A stretch of 64,000 nt of DNA. Source: Hydractinia symbiolongicarpus (taxonomy: Eukaryota > Cnidaria > Hydrozoa > Anthoathecata > Hydractiniidae). A program made the translations under genes and the position numbers. The stretch is taken from NCBI RefSeq assembly GCF_029227915.1, contig NC_079883.1, positions 29,142,001 through 29,206,000 on the forward strand, in the 5' to 3' direction. The notes beneath the pieces are model-generated. The model was given only the letters and a program-made list of their open reading frames with translations. It did no database searches and was not told the origin of the DNA. Below are positions 39,129 to 53,100 of the stretch, one piece after another. Position 1 is the first letter of the stretch, and each line of letters starts with the position of its first letter.

Positions 39129-41974
39129 TAACTTGACATGATTGCTGGAACTCAGCGATTACACTGGGCGCTGTGGCAGCGCTTTATTAAAAATTTAAAT
39201 AAAAAAGTCATTTTTTACTGTGGGACCAATCCTAGTCGTTATCGCCGCCTGAAGAAATAGCGACAGTTTGAAAAACTACATTTTTTTGACTTTCTAATGG
39301 TATCAATCTGTTTCAGTTACAACTGTTGCGTCACATATTCGTCCCCACATGTATTTTGCAATAGTATTCGGATATTACTAGGTTACATCGCTTTTAACAG
39401 TGAAACGTTTGACTGTGGGACTTAATTGAACTGATTTTGGACTTTGACTTTATAAATGTGATATCAGAGCCAGTTTGACTACAAGAAATAGCATTCTTCT
39501 TAATTTGACATGATTGCTGAAACTCAGCGATTACAGCGGGCACTGCGGTAACTCTTTGTTAAAAAATTAGGATAAATAAGTCTTTTTTTACTATGGGACC
39601 AATCCTAGCCGTTATCGCGCGCTGAAGAAATAGCGACAGTTTCACAAACTACATCTCATTGACTTTCTAACGGTATCAATCCATTTGAGTTACAACGGTT
39701 GCGTCACATATTCGTACCAACATGTATTTAGTGATTTTCTTCCAATTTTACTAAGTTGTATTGCTTTTAATAGTGAAACGATTGACTGTGGGAAATAATT
39801 GAACTGATTTTGGACTTTGACCTTGTAAATGGGATAAATGAGCCAGTTTGACTACAAGAAGTAACATTCTTCTTAATTTGACTTGATTGCTGGAACTCAG
39901 CGATTGCACTGGGCACTGTGGTAGCGTTTTATTTTAAAGTTCAGTTAAATAAGTCATTTTTTACTTTGGGACCAATCCCAGCCGTTAGTTCGCGCTGAAG
40001 AAATAGAGACGGTTTAAAAACTACATTTCATTGACTTTCTAACGGTGTTAATCCGTTTGAGTTACAACAGTTGCGTCACATTTTCGTACCAACATGTATT
40101 TACTGTTTTTCTTCCGATATGACTAAGTTGCATCGCTTTTAACAGTGAGACGATTGACTGTGGCACTTAATTGAACTGATTCTGGACTGTGACCTTGTAA
40201 ATGCGATAAATGAGCCAACTGGGCTCCAAGGAATAAAATTCTTCTTAATTCGACATGATTGCTGAAATTCAGCGAGCACACTAGGCTCTGTGGTTGTGCT
40301 TTATTTAAAAAGTTAGATAAATAAGTCTCTTTTTACTGTGGGACTAATCCTGGCCGTTAGCACGCGCTGAAGAAACAGAGACATTCTCAAAAACTACATT
40401 TCATCGACTTCTTGACTGTATCAATCTGTTTGAGTTACAACGTTGCATCACATATTCGTACCAACATGTGTTTCGCAATATTATTCAGATATTACTAGGT
40501 TGCATCGCTTTTAACAGTAAAACGTTTGACTGTGGGACTTAATTGAACTGATTTTGGACTTTGACCTTAAAAATGTGATAAATGAGCCGGTTTGACTACA
40601 AGAAATAACATTCTTCTTAACTTGACATGATTGCTGGAACTTAGCGATTACACTGGGCGCTGTGGCAGCGTTTTATTAAAAATTTGAATCAAAAAGTCAT
40701 TTTTTACTGTGGGACTAATCCTAGTCGTTATCGCCGCCTGAAGAAATAGCGACAGTTTGAAAAACTACATTTTTTTGACTTTCTAATGGTATCAATCCGT
40801 TTCAGTTACAACTGTTGCGTCACATATTCGTCCCCACATGTATTTTGCAATAGTATTCGGATATTACTAGGTTACATCGCTTTTAACAGTGAAACGTTTG
40901 ACTGTGGGACTTAATTGAACTGATTTTGGATTTTGACCATATAGATGTGATAAATGAGCCAGTTTGACTACAAGAAGTAACATTCTTCTTAATTTGACAT
41001 GATTGCTGGAACTCAGCAATTGCACTAGGCACTGTGGTAGCGTTTTATTTAAAAGTTAAGTTAAATAAGTCATTTTTTACTTTGGGAACAATCCAAGCCA
41101 CTAGTTCGCGCTGGAGAAATGGAGACGGTTTAAAAACAACATTTCATTGACTTTCTAACGGGGTTAATCCGTTTGAGTTACAACGGTTGCGTCATATATT
41201 CGTACCAACATGTATTTAGTGATTTTCTTCCAATTTTACTAATTTGTATTGCTTTTAATAGTGAAACGATTGACTGTGGGAATTAATTGAACTGACTCTG
41301 GACTATGTCCTTATAAATGTGATAGATGAGCCAATTGGTCTCCAAGGAATAACTTTCTTCTTAATTTGACGTGATGGCTGGAATTAAGCGATTACACTAA
41401 GCTCTGTGGTAGCGCTTTATATAAAAATTTAGAAAAATAAGTCTTTTCTTACTGTGGGACCAATCCTGGCCGTTAGCACGCGCTGAAGAAATAGAGACAT
41501 CCTCAAAAACTAGATTTCATCGACTTCTTGGCGGTATCAATCCGTTTGAGTTATTACGGTTGCGTCACATAAATTTACATGTATTTAGCGATAGTATTTG
41601 GATATTACTAGGTTGCATCGCTTTTAACAGTGAAACGTTTGACTGTGGGACTTAATTGAACTAACTTTGGACGGTGACCTTATAAATGTGATAAGTGAGC
41701 CAACTGGATCCAAGAAATAACATTCTTCTTAATTTGACATGATTGCCGGAACTCAGCGATTACACTGGGCGCTGTGGCAGCGCTTTATTAAAAATTTAAA
41801 TAAAAAAGTCATTTTTTACTGTGGGACCAATCCTAACCGGTATCGCCGCCTGAAGAAATAGCGACAGTTTCAAAAACTACATTTTATTGACTTTTTAATG
41901 GTATCAATCCGTTTCAGTTACAACTGTTGCGTCACATATTTGTCCCCACATGTATTTTGCAATAGTATTCGGAT
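39129..41974 (+). repeat. Satellite reusing the 35.4-39.1 kb monomer subtypes
   Basis: About 7.6 monomers with the same subtypes as the preceding kilobases (GCCGCCTGAAG, CTAATGGTATC, TTTCGCAATATTATTC, GGAGAAATGGAGACGG) at four- and eight-monomer shifts. Near 41,570 one monomer has lost about ten bases of the box between TCACATA and ACATGT (CACATAAATTTACATGT). No gene or foreign insertion is visible. Confidence 0.78.
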
Positions 41975-44900
41975 ATTACTAGGTTGCATCGCTTTTAACA
42001 GTGAAACGTTTGACTGTGGGACTTAATTGAAATTATTTTGGACTTTGACCATATAGACGTGGTAAATGAGCCAGTTTGACTACAAGAAGTAACATCCTTC
42101 TTAATTTGACATGATTGCTGAAACTCAGCGATTACAGCGGGCACTGCGGTAACTCTTTGTTAAAAAATTAGGATAAATAAGTCTTTTTTTACTATGGGAC
42201 CAATCCTAGCCGTTATCGCGCGCTGAAGAAATAGCGACAGTTTCAAAAACTACATCTCATTGACTTTCTAACGGTATCAATCCATTTGAGTTACAACGGT
42301 TGCGTCACAAATTCGTACCAACATGTATTTAGCGATAGTATTCTGATATTGCTAGGTTGCATCGCCTTTAACAGTAAAGCGATTGACTGTGGGACTTAAT
42401 TGAACTGATTCTGGACTGTGACCTTGTAAATGCGATAAATGAGCCAATTGGGCTCCAAGGAATATCATTCTTCTTAATTCGACATGATTTCTGGAATTCA
42501 GGGAGTATACTAGGCTCTGTGGTAGTGCTTTATTAAAAAATTTAGATAAATAAGTCTTTTTTTACTGTGGGACTAATCCTGGCCGTTAGCACGCACTGAA
42601 GAAATAGAGCCATTCTCAAAAACTACATTTCATCGACTTCTTGGCGGTATCAATCCGTTTGGGTTACAACGATTACGTCACATATTCGTACCAACATGTA
42701 TATAGCGATAGTATTCTGATATTACTAGGTTGCATCGCCTTTAACAGTGAAACGATTGACTGTGGGACTTAATTGAACTGATTTTGGACTTTGACCTTAT
42801 AAATGTGATAAATGATCCAGTTTAACTACAAGAAGTAACATTTTTTTTAATTTGACTTGATTGCTGGAAATCAGCGATCGCACTGGGCGCTGTCGTAGAG
42901 TTTTATTTAAAAAAAGTTAAATAAGTCATTTTTTACTGTGGGACCAATCCCAGCCGTTATCGCGCGCTGAAGAAATAGCGACAGTTTCAAAAGCTACATT
43001 TCAATCACTTTCTAACGGTATCAATCCTTTGAGTTACGACGGTTGCGCCAAATTTTCGTCCCCACATGTATTCAGCGATAGTATTTGGATATTACTAGGT
43101 TGCATCGCTTTTAACAGTGAAAAGTTTGACTGTGGCACTTAATTGAACTGATTTTGGAGTTTGACCTTATAAATGTGATAAATGAGCCAGTTTGATTACA
43201 GGAAGTAACATTCTTCCTAATTTGACTTGATTGCTGGAACTCAGCGATAGCACTGGGCGCTGTGGTAGAGTTTTATTTAAAAATTAAGTTAAATAAGTCA
43301 TTTTTAACTGTGGGACCAATCCCAGCCGTTAGTTCGCGCTGAAGAAATAGAGACATTCTCAAAAACTACATTTTATTGACTTCTTGCCGGTATCAATCCG
43401 TTTGAGTTACAACGGTTGCGTCATATATTCGTAACAACATGTATTTAGAGATAGTATTCGGATATTACTAGGTTGCATCGTTTTTAACAGCGAAACGTTT
43501 GACTGTGGGACTTAATTGAACTGATTTTGGACTTTGACCTTATAAATGTGATAAATGAGCCAGTTTGACTACAAGAAATAGCATTCTTCTTAATTTGACT
43601 TGATTGCTGGAAATCAGCGATCGCACTGGGCGCTGTGGTAGAGTTTTATTTAAAAAAAGTTAAGTAAGTCATTTTTTACTGTGGGACCAATCCCAGCCGT
43701 TATCGCGCGCTAAAGAAATAGCGACAGTTTCAAAAATTACATTTCATTCACTTTCTAACGGTATCAATCCTTTGAGTTACGACGGTTGCGCCAAATATTC
43801 GTCCCCACATGTATTCAGCGATAGTATTTGGATATTACTAGGTTGCATCGCTTTTAACAGTCGAAAGATTGACTGTGGGACTTAATTGAACTGATTCTGG
43901 ACTGTTACCTTGTAAATGAAATAAATGAGCTAATTGGGCTCCAAGGAATAACATTCTTCTAAATTCGACATGATTGCTGGAATTCAGCGAGTACACTAGG
44001 CTCTGTGGTAGTGCTTTATTTAAAAATTTAGATAAATTAGTCTTTTTTACTGTGGGACAAATACTGGCCGTTAGCACGCGCTGAAGAAATAGAGACATTC
44101 TCAAAAGCTATATTTCATCGACTTCTTGCCGGTATCAATCCGTTTGAGTTACAACGGTTGCGTCACATATTCGTACCAACATGTATTTAGCGATAGTATT
44201 CGGATATTACTAGGTTGCATCGTTTTTAACAGCGAAACGTTTGACTGTGGGACTTAATTGAACTGATTTTGGACTCTGACCTTATAAATGTGATAAATGA
44301 GCCAGTTTGACTACAAGAAATAGCATTCTTCTTAATTTGACATGATTGCTGGAGCTCCGCGATTATACTGGGCACTGTGGTAACTCTTTGTTAAAAAATT
44401 AAGATAAATAAGTCAGATTTTACTGTGGGACCAATCCTAGCCGTTAGTTCGCGCTGAAGAAATAGAGACAGTTTCAAAAACTACCTTTCATTAACTTTAT
44501 AACGCTGTCAATCCGTTTGAGTTACAACGGTTGCGTCACATATTCGTACCAACATGTATTTAGCGATATTTTTCTGATATTACTAGGTTGCATGGCCTTT
44601 AACAATGAAACGATTGACTGTGGGACTTAATTGAACTAACTTTGGACTGTGACCCTATAAATGTTATAAATAAGCCAGTTTGACTACAAGAAAAAACATT
44701 CTTCTTAATTTGACATGATTGCTGGAACTCAGCGATTACACTGGGCGCTGTGGTAGCACTTTATTAAAAAATTTAAATAAAAGAATCATTTTTTCCTGTG
44801 GGACCAATCCTAGCCGTTATCGCGCGCTGAAGAAATAGCGACAGTTTCAAAAACTACATTTCATTGACTTTAGAACGGTGTCAATCCGTTTGAGTTACAA

Positions 44901-46071
44901 CGGTTGCGTCACATATTCGTACCAACATGTATTTAGTGATTTTCATCCAATTTTACTAAGTTGTATTGCTTTTAACAGTTAAACGATTGACTGTGGGAAT
45001 TAATTAAACTGACTCTGAACTATGTCCTTATAAATGTGATAGATGAGCCAATTGGTCTCCTAGGAATAACTTTCTTCTTAATTTGACGTGATGGCTGGAA
45101 TTCAGCGATTACATTAGGGTCTGTGATAGCGCTTTATTTAAAAATTTAGATAAATAAGTCTTTTCTTACGGTGGGACCAATCCCAGCCGTTAGCACGCGC
45201 TGAAAAAAAAGATGAAAAGTTCCAAAGACTACATTTTATTGACTTTCTAGCGGTGTAAATCCGTTTGAGTTACAACGGTGGCGTCACATATTCGTACCAA
45301 CATGTACCTAGCCATAGTATTCGGATATTACTGGGTTGCATCGCTTTTTACAGTGAAACGTTTGACTGTGGGACTTAATTGAACTGATTTTAGACTTTGA
45401 CCTTATAAATGTGATAAATGAGCCAGTTTGACTACAAGAAATAACATTCTTCTTAATTTGACATGATTGCTGGAACTCAGCGATTACACTAGGCTCCGTG
45501 GTAGCGCCTTATGTAAAAATTTAGATAAATAAGTCTTTTTTTACTGTGGGACCAATCCTGGCCGTTAGCACGCACTGAAGAAATAGAGACATTCTCAAAA
45601 ACTTCATTTCATTGACTTCTTGGCGGTATCAATCCGTTTGAGTTACAACAGTTGCATCACATATTCGTACCAACCTGTATTTAGTGATATCTTTCCGATA
45701 TTACTAAGTTATATTGCTTTTAACAGTGAAACGATTGACTGTGGAACTTAATTGAACTAACTTTGGACTGTGACGTTATAAATGTGATAAATGAGCCAGT
45801 TTGGACCCCAGAAGTAACGTTCTTCTTAATTTTACATGATTGCCGGAACTCAGCGACTACACGGGGCGCTGTGGTAGCACTTTATTTAAAAATTTAATAA
45901 AAAAGTCATTTTTTACTGTTGGACCAATCCTAGTCCTTATCGCGCGCTGAAGAAATAGCGACAGTTTCAAAAACTACATTTTATTTACATTCTAACGGTA
46001 TCAATCCATTTGAGTTACAACTGTTGCGTCACATATTCGTCCCCACATATATTTAGCAATAGTATTCGGGT
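41975..46071 (+). repeat. 11-monomer HOR, copy 1 (4,097 bp)
   Basis: A direct tandem copy of 46,072-50,168, shift 4,097 bp = 11 x 372.5: AACATCC at 42,091 and 46,188, and two identical 267-base minus-strand open stretches at 43,838-44,104 and 47,935-48,201. Upstream of about 41,975 similarity drops to ordinary monomer level. The eleven monomers within the unit are clearly different from one another. Confidence 0.93.
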
Positions 46072-49000
46072 ATTACTAGGTTGCATCGCTTTTAACAGTG
46101 AAACGTTTGACTGTGGGACTTAATTGAACTTATTTTGGACTTTGACCATATAGACGTGGTAAATGAGCCAGTTTGACTACAAGAAGTAACATCCTTCTTA
46201 ATTTGACATGATTGCTGAAACTCAGCGATTACAGCGGGCACTGCGGTAACTCTTTGTTAAAAAATTAGGATAAATAAGTCTTTTTTTACTATGGGACCAA
46301 TCCTAGCCGTTATCGCGCGCTGAAGAAATAGCGACTATTTCAAAAACTACATCTCATTGACTTTCTAACGGTATCAATCCATTTGAGTTACAACGGTTGC
46401 GTCACAAATTCGTACCAACATGTATTTAGCGATAGTATTCTGATATTGCTAGGTTGCATCGCCTTTAACAGTAAAGCGATTGACTGTGGGACTTAATTGA
46501 ACTGATTCTGGACTGTGACCTTGTAAATGCGATAAATGAGCCAATTGGGCTCCAAGGAATATCATTCTTCTTAATTCGACATGATTTCTGGAATTCAGGG
46601 AGTATACTAGGCTCTGTGGTAGTGCTTTATTAAAAAATTTAGATAAATAAGTCTTTTTTTACTGTGGGACTAATCCTGGCCGTTAGCACGCACTGAAGAA
46701 ATAGAGCCATTCTCAAAAACTACATTTCATCGACTTCTTGGCGGTATCAATCCGTTTGGGTTACAACGATTACGTCACATATTCGTACCAACATGTATAT
46801 AGCGATAGTATTCTGATATTGCTAGGTTGCATCGCCTTTAACAGTGAAACGATTGACTGTGGGACTTAATTGAACTGATTTTGGACTTTGACCTTATAAA
46901 TGTGATAAATGATCCAGTTTAACTACAAGAAGTAACATTTTTTTTAATTTGACTTGATTGCTGGAAATCAGCGATCGCACTGGACGCTGTCGTAGAGTTT
47001 TATTTAAAAAAAGTTAAATAAGTCATTTTTTACTGTGGGACCAATCCCAGCCGTTATCGCGCGCTGAAGAAATAGCGACAGTTTCAAAAGCTACATTTCA
47101 ATCACTTTCTAACGGTATCAATCCTTTGAGTTACGACGGTTGCGCCAAATTTTCGTCCCCACATGTATTCAGCGATAGTATTTGGATATTACTAGGTTGC
47201 ATCGCTTTTAACAGTGAAAAGTTTGACTGTGGCACTTAATTGAACTGATTTTGGAGTTTGACCTTATAAATGTGATAAATGAGCCAGTTTGATTACAGGA
47301 AGTAACATTCTTCCTAATTTGACTTGATTGCTGGAACTCAGCGATAGCACTGGGCGCTGTGGTAGAGTTTTATTTAAAAATTAAGTTAAATAAGTCATTT
47401 TTAACTGTGGGACCAATCCCAGCCGTTAGTTCGCGCTGAAGAAATAGAGACATTCTCAAAAACTACATTTTATTGACTTCTTGCCGGTATCAATCCGTTT
47501 GAGTTACAACGGTTGCGTCATATATTCGTAACAACATGTATTTAGAGATAGTATTCGGATATTACTAGGTTGCATCGTTTTTAACAGCGAAACGTTTGAC
47601 TGTGGGACTTAATTGAACTGATTTTGGACTTTGACCTTATAAATGTGATAAATGAGCCAGTTTGACTACAAGAAATAGCATTCTTCTTAATTTGACTTGA
47701 TTGCTGGAAATCAGCGATCGCACTGGGCGCTGTGGTAGAGTTTTATTTAAAAAAAGTTAAGTAAGTCATTTTTTACTGTGGGACCAATCCCAGCCGTTAT
47801 CGCGCGCTAAAGAAATAGCGACAGTTTCAAAAATTACATTTCATTCACTTTCTAACGGTATCAATCCTTTGAGTTACGACGGTTGCGCCAAATATTCGTC
47901 CCCACATGTATTCAGCGATAGTATTTGGATATTACTAGGTTGCATCGCTTTTAACAGTCGAAAGATTGACTGTGGGACTTAATTGAACTGATTCTGGACT
48001 GTTACCTTGTAAATGAAATAAATGAGCTAATTGGGCTCCAAGGAATAACATTCTTCTAAATTCGACATGATTGCTGGAATTCAGCGAGTACACTAGGCTC
48101 TGTGGTAGTGCTTTATTTAAAAATTTAGATAAATTAGTCTTTTTTACTGTGGGACAAATACTGGCCGTTAGCACGCGCTGAAGAAATAGAGACATTCTCA
48201 AAAGCTATATTTCATCGACTTCTTGCCGGTATCAATCCGTTTGAGTTACAACGGTTGCGTCACATATTCGTACCAACATGTATTTAGCGATAGTATTCGG
48301 ATATTACTAGGTTGCATCGTTTTTAACAGCGAAACGTTTGACTGTGGGACTTAATTGAACTGATTTTGGACTCTGACCTTATAAATGTGATAAATGAGCC
48401 AGTTTGACTACAAGAAATAGCATTCTTCTTAATTTGACATGATTGCTGGAGCTCCGCGATTATACTGGGCACTGTGGTAACTCTTTGTTAAAAAATTAAG
48501 ATAAATAAGTCAGATTTTACTGTGGGACCAATCCTAGCCGTTAGTTCGCGCTGAAGAAATAGAGACAGTTTCAAAAACTACCTTTCATTAACTTTATAAC
48601 GCTGTCAATCCGTTTGAGTTACAACGGTTGCGTCACATATTCGTACCAACATGTATTTAGCGATATTTTTCTGATATTACTAGGTTGCATGGCCTTTAAC
48701 AATGAAACGATTGACTGTGGGACTTAATTGAACTAACTTTGGACTGTGACCCTATAAATGTTATAAATAAGCCAGTTTGACTACAAGAAAAAACATTCTT
48801 CTTAATTTGACATGATTGCTGGAACTCAGCGATTACACTGGGCGCTGTGGTAGCACTTTATTAAAAAATTTAAATAAAAGAATCATTTTTTCCTGTGGGA
48901 CCAATCCTAGCCGTTATCGCGCGCTGAAGAAATAGCGACAGTTTCAAAAACTACATTTCATTGACTTTAGAACGGTGTCAATCCGTTTGAGTTACAACGG

Positions 49001-50168
49001 TTGCGTCACATATTCGTACCAACATGTATTTAGTGATTTTCATCCAATTTTACTAAGTTGTATTGCTTTTAACAGTTAAACGATTGACTGTGGGAATTAA
49101 TTAAACTGACTCTGAACTATGTCCTTATAAATGTGATAGATGAGCCAATTGGTCTCCTAGGAATAACTTTCTTCTTAATTTGACGTGATGGCTGGAATTC
49201 AGCGATTACATTAGGGTCTGTGATAGCGCTTTATTTAAAAATTTAGATAAATAAGTCTTTTCTTACTGTGGGACCAATCCCAGCCGTTAGCACGCGCTGA
49301 AAAAAAAGATGAAAAGTTCCAAAGACTACATTTTATTGACTTTCTAGCGGTGTAAATCCGTTTGAGTTACAACGGTGGCGTCACATATTCGTACCAACAT
49401 GTACCTAGCCATAGTATTCGGATATTACTGGGTTGCATCGCTTTTTACAGTGAAACGTTTGACTGTGGGACTTAATTGAACTGATTTTAGACTTTGACCT
49501 TATAAATGTGATAAATGAGCCAGTTTGACTAGAAGAAATAACATTCTTCTTAATTTGACATGATTGCTGGAACTCAGCGATTACACTAGGCTCCGTGGTA
49601 GCGCCTTATGTAAAAATTTAGATAAATAAGTCTTTTTTTACTGTGGGACCAATCCTGGCCGTTAGCACGCACTAAAGAAATAGAGACATTCTCAAAAACT
49701 TCATTTCATTGACTTCTTGGCGGTATCAATCCGTTTGAGTTACAACAGTTGCATCACATATTCGTACCAACCTGTATTTAGTGATATCTTTCCGATATTA
49801 CTAAGTTATATTGCTTTTAACAGTGAAACGATTGACTGTGGAACTTAATTGAACTAACTTTGGACTGTGACCTTATAAATGTGATAAATGAGCCAGTTTG
49901 GACCCCAGAAGTAACGTTCTTCTTAATTTTACATGATTGCCGGAACTCAGCGACTACACGGGGCGCTGTGGTAGCACTTTATTTAAAAATTTAATAAAAA
50001 AGTCATTTTTTACTGTTGGACCAATCCTAGTCCTTATCGCGCGCTGAAGAAATAGCGACAGTTTCAAAAAATACATTTTATTTACATTCTAACGGTATCA
50101 ATCCATTTGAGTTACAACTGTTGCGTCACATATTCGTCCCCACATATATTTAGCAATAGTATTCGGGT
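46072..50168 (+). repeat. 11-monomer HOR, copy 2 (4,097 bp)
   Basis: The second copy of the 11-mer. By eye I found about ten base changes against copy 1, among them GACAG/GACTA near 42,238/46,335, GGGCGCTGTCG/GGACGCTGTCG near 42,885/46,982, TTACGGTGGG/TTACTGTGGG near 45,170/49,267, CTACAAG/CTAGAAG near 49,530 and GACGTTAT/GACCTTAT near 45,772/49,869. That is about 99.7% identity. The copy ends near 50,168, just before ACTATGTTGC. Confidence 0.93.
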
Positions 50169-53100
50169 ATTACTATGTTGCATCGCTTTTAACAGTGAAA
50201 CGTTTGACTTTGGGACTTAATTGAACTGATTCTGGACTGTGACCTTGTAAATTCAATAAATGAACCAATTTGACTACAATAAGTAATATTCTTCTTAATT
50301 TGACTTGATTGCTGAAACTCAGCGATTGCAGTGGGCGCCTTGGTAGAGTTTTATTTAAAAATTAAGTTAAATAAGTCTTTTTTTACTGTGGGACTAATCC
50401 TGGCCGTTAGCACGCGCTGAAGAAACAGAGACATTCTCAAAAACTTCATTTCATCGACTTCTTGCCGGTATCAATCCGTTTGAGTTACAATGGTGACGTG
50501 ACATATTCGTACCAACATGTATTTAGCGATAGTATTCGAATATTACTAGGTTGCATCGTTTTTAACAGCGAAACGTTTGACTGTGGGACTTAATTGAACT
50601 GATTTTGGACTTTGACCTTATAAATGTGATAAATGAGCCAGTTTGACTACAAGAAATAGCATTCTTCTTAATTTGACATGATTGCTGGGCTCCGCGATTA
50701 CACTGTGCACTGTTGTAACTCTTTGTTAAAAAATTAAGATAAATAAGTCAGCTTTTACTGTGGGACCAATCCTAGCCGGTAGTTCGCGCTGAAGAAATAG
50801 AGACAGTTTCAAAAACTACATTTCATTGACTTTATAACGGTGTCAATTCGTTTGAGTTACAACGGTTGCGTCACATATTCGTACCAACATGTATTTAGCG
50901 ATATTTTTCTGAAATTACTAGGTTGCATGGCCTTTAACAATGAAACGATTGACTGTGGGACTTAATTGAACTAACTTTGGACTGTGACCTTATAAATGTT
51001 ATAAATAAGCCAGTTTGACTATGAGAAATAACATTCTTTTTAATTTGACATGATTGCTGGAACTCAGCGATTACATTGGGCGCTGTGGTAGCACTTTATT
51101 AAAAAATTTAAATAAAAGAGTCATTTTTTCCTGTGGGGCCAATCCTAGCCGTTATCGCGCGCTGAAGAAATAAGGGCAGTTTCAAAAACTACATTTCATT
51201 GACTTTAAAACGGTTTCAATCCGTTTGAGTTACAACGGTTGCGTCACATATTCGTACCAACATGTATTTAGTGATTTTCATCCAATTTTACTAAGTTGTA
51301 TTGCTTTTAACAGTTAAACGATTGACTGTGGGAATTAATTGAACTGACTCTGGACTATGTCCTTATAAATGTGATAGATGAATCAATTGGTCTCCTAGGA
51401 ATAACTTTCTTCTTAATTTGACGTGATGGCTGGAATTCAGCGATTACATTAGGCTCTGTGATAGCGCTTTATTTAAAAATTTAGATAAATAAGTCTTTTC
51501 TTACTGTGGGACCAATCCCAGCCGTTAGCACGCGCTGAATAAAGAGGAAAAGTTCCAAAGACTACATTTCATTGACTTTCTAGCGGTGTAAATCCGTTTG
51601 AGTTACAACGGTTGCGTCACATATTCGTACCAACATGTATCTAGCCATAGTATTCGGATATTACTGGGTTGCATCGCTTTTTACAGTGAAACGTTTGACT
51701 GTGGGACTTAATTGAACTGATTTTAGACTTTGACCTTATAAATGTGATAAATGAGCCAGTTTGAACCCCAGAAGTAACGTTCTTCTTAATTTGACATGAT
51801 TGCTGGAACTGAGCGATTACATTGGGCGCTGTGGTAGCACTTTATTAAAAAATTAGGAAAAATAAGTCATTTTTCACTGTGGGACCAATCGCAGCCATTA
51901 GTTCGCGCGGAAAAAATAGAGACAGTTTAAAAAACTACATTTCGTTGACTTTTTAACAGTGTCAATCCGTTTGAGTTACAACGATTGCGTCACATATTCC
52001 TCCCCACATGTATTTAGCGATAGTATTCGGATATTACTATGTTGCATCGCTTTTACCAGTGAAACGTTTGACTGTGGGACTTAATTGAACTGATTCTGGA
52101 CTGTGACCTTGTAAATTCGATAAATGAACAAATTTGACTACAATAAGTAATATTTTTCTTAATTTAACTTGATTGCTGAAACTCAGCGATTGCAGTGGGC
52201 GCTTTGGTAGAGTTTTATTTAAAAATTAAGTTAAATAAGTCTTTTTTTACTGTGGGACTAATCCTGGCCGTTAGCACACGCTGAAGAAATTGAGACATTC
52301 TCAAAAACTACATCTCATCGTCTTCTTGGCGGTATCAATCCGTTTGAGTTACAACGGTTGCGTCACATATTCGTATCAACATGTATTTAGCGATAGTATT
52401 CGGATATTACTGGGTTGCATCGCTTTTAACAGTGAAACGTTTGACTGTGGGACTTAATTAAACTGATTTTGGACTTTGACCATATAAATGTGATAAATGA
52501 GCCAGTTTGACTACAAGAAATCACATTCCTCTTAATTTGACATGATTGCTGGAACTCAGCGATTACACTGGGCGCTGTGGCAGCACTTTATTAAAAATTT
52601 AAATAAAAAAGTCATTTTTTACTGTGGGACCAATCCAAGCCGTTAGTTCGCGCTGAAGAAATAGAGACAGTTTAAAAAACTACATTTCATTGACTTTCTA
52701 ACGGTGTCAATCCGTTTGAGTTAGAACGGTTGCGTCACATATTCGTACCAACATGTAATTAGTGATTTTTTTCCGATATTACCAAGTTGTGTCGCTTTTA
52801 ACAGTGAAACGATTGACTCTGGGAATTAATTGAACTGATTCTAGAGTGTGACCTTATAAATGTGATAAGTGAGCCAATTGGACTGCAAGAAGTAACATTC
52901 TTCTTAAAATGACATGATTGCTGGAATTTAGCGATTACACTAGGCTCTGTGGTAGCGTTTTATATAAAAATTTAGATAAATAAGTCTTTTTTTACTGTGG
53001 GACTAATCCTGGCTGTTAGCACGCGCTGAAGAAATAGAGCCATTCTCAAAAACTACATTTCATCGACTTCTTGGCGGTATCAATCCGTTTGAGCTACAAC

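Noticed and set aside
43838-44104. 88-codon minus-strand open stretch, identical at 47,935-48,201, with a similar one at 53,527-53,793
   Set aside because: The two identical ones are the two copies of the 4,097-bp HOR, and all are the same monomer register read backwards. Most other monomers have stops in that frame, so conservation reflects DNA copying, not coding.
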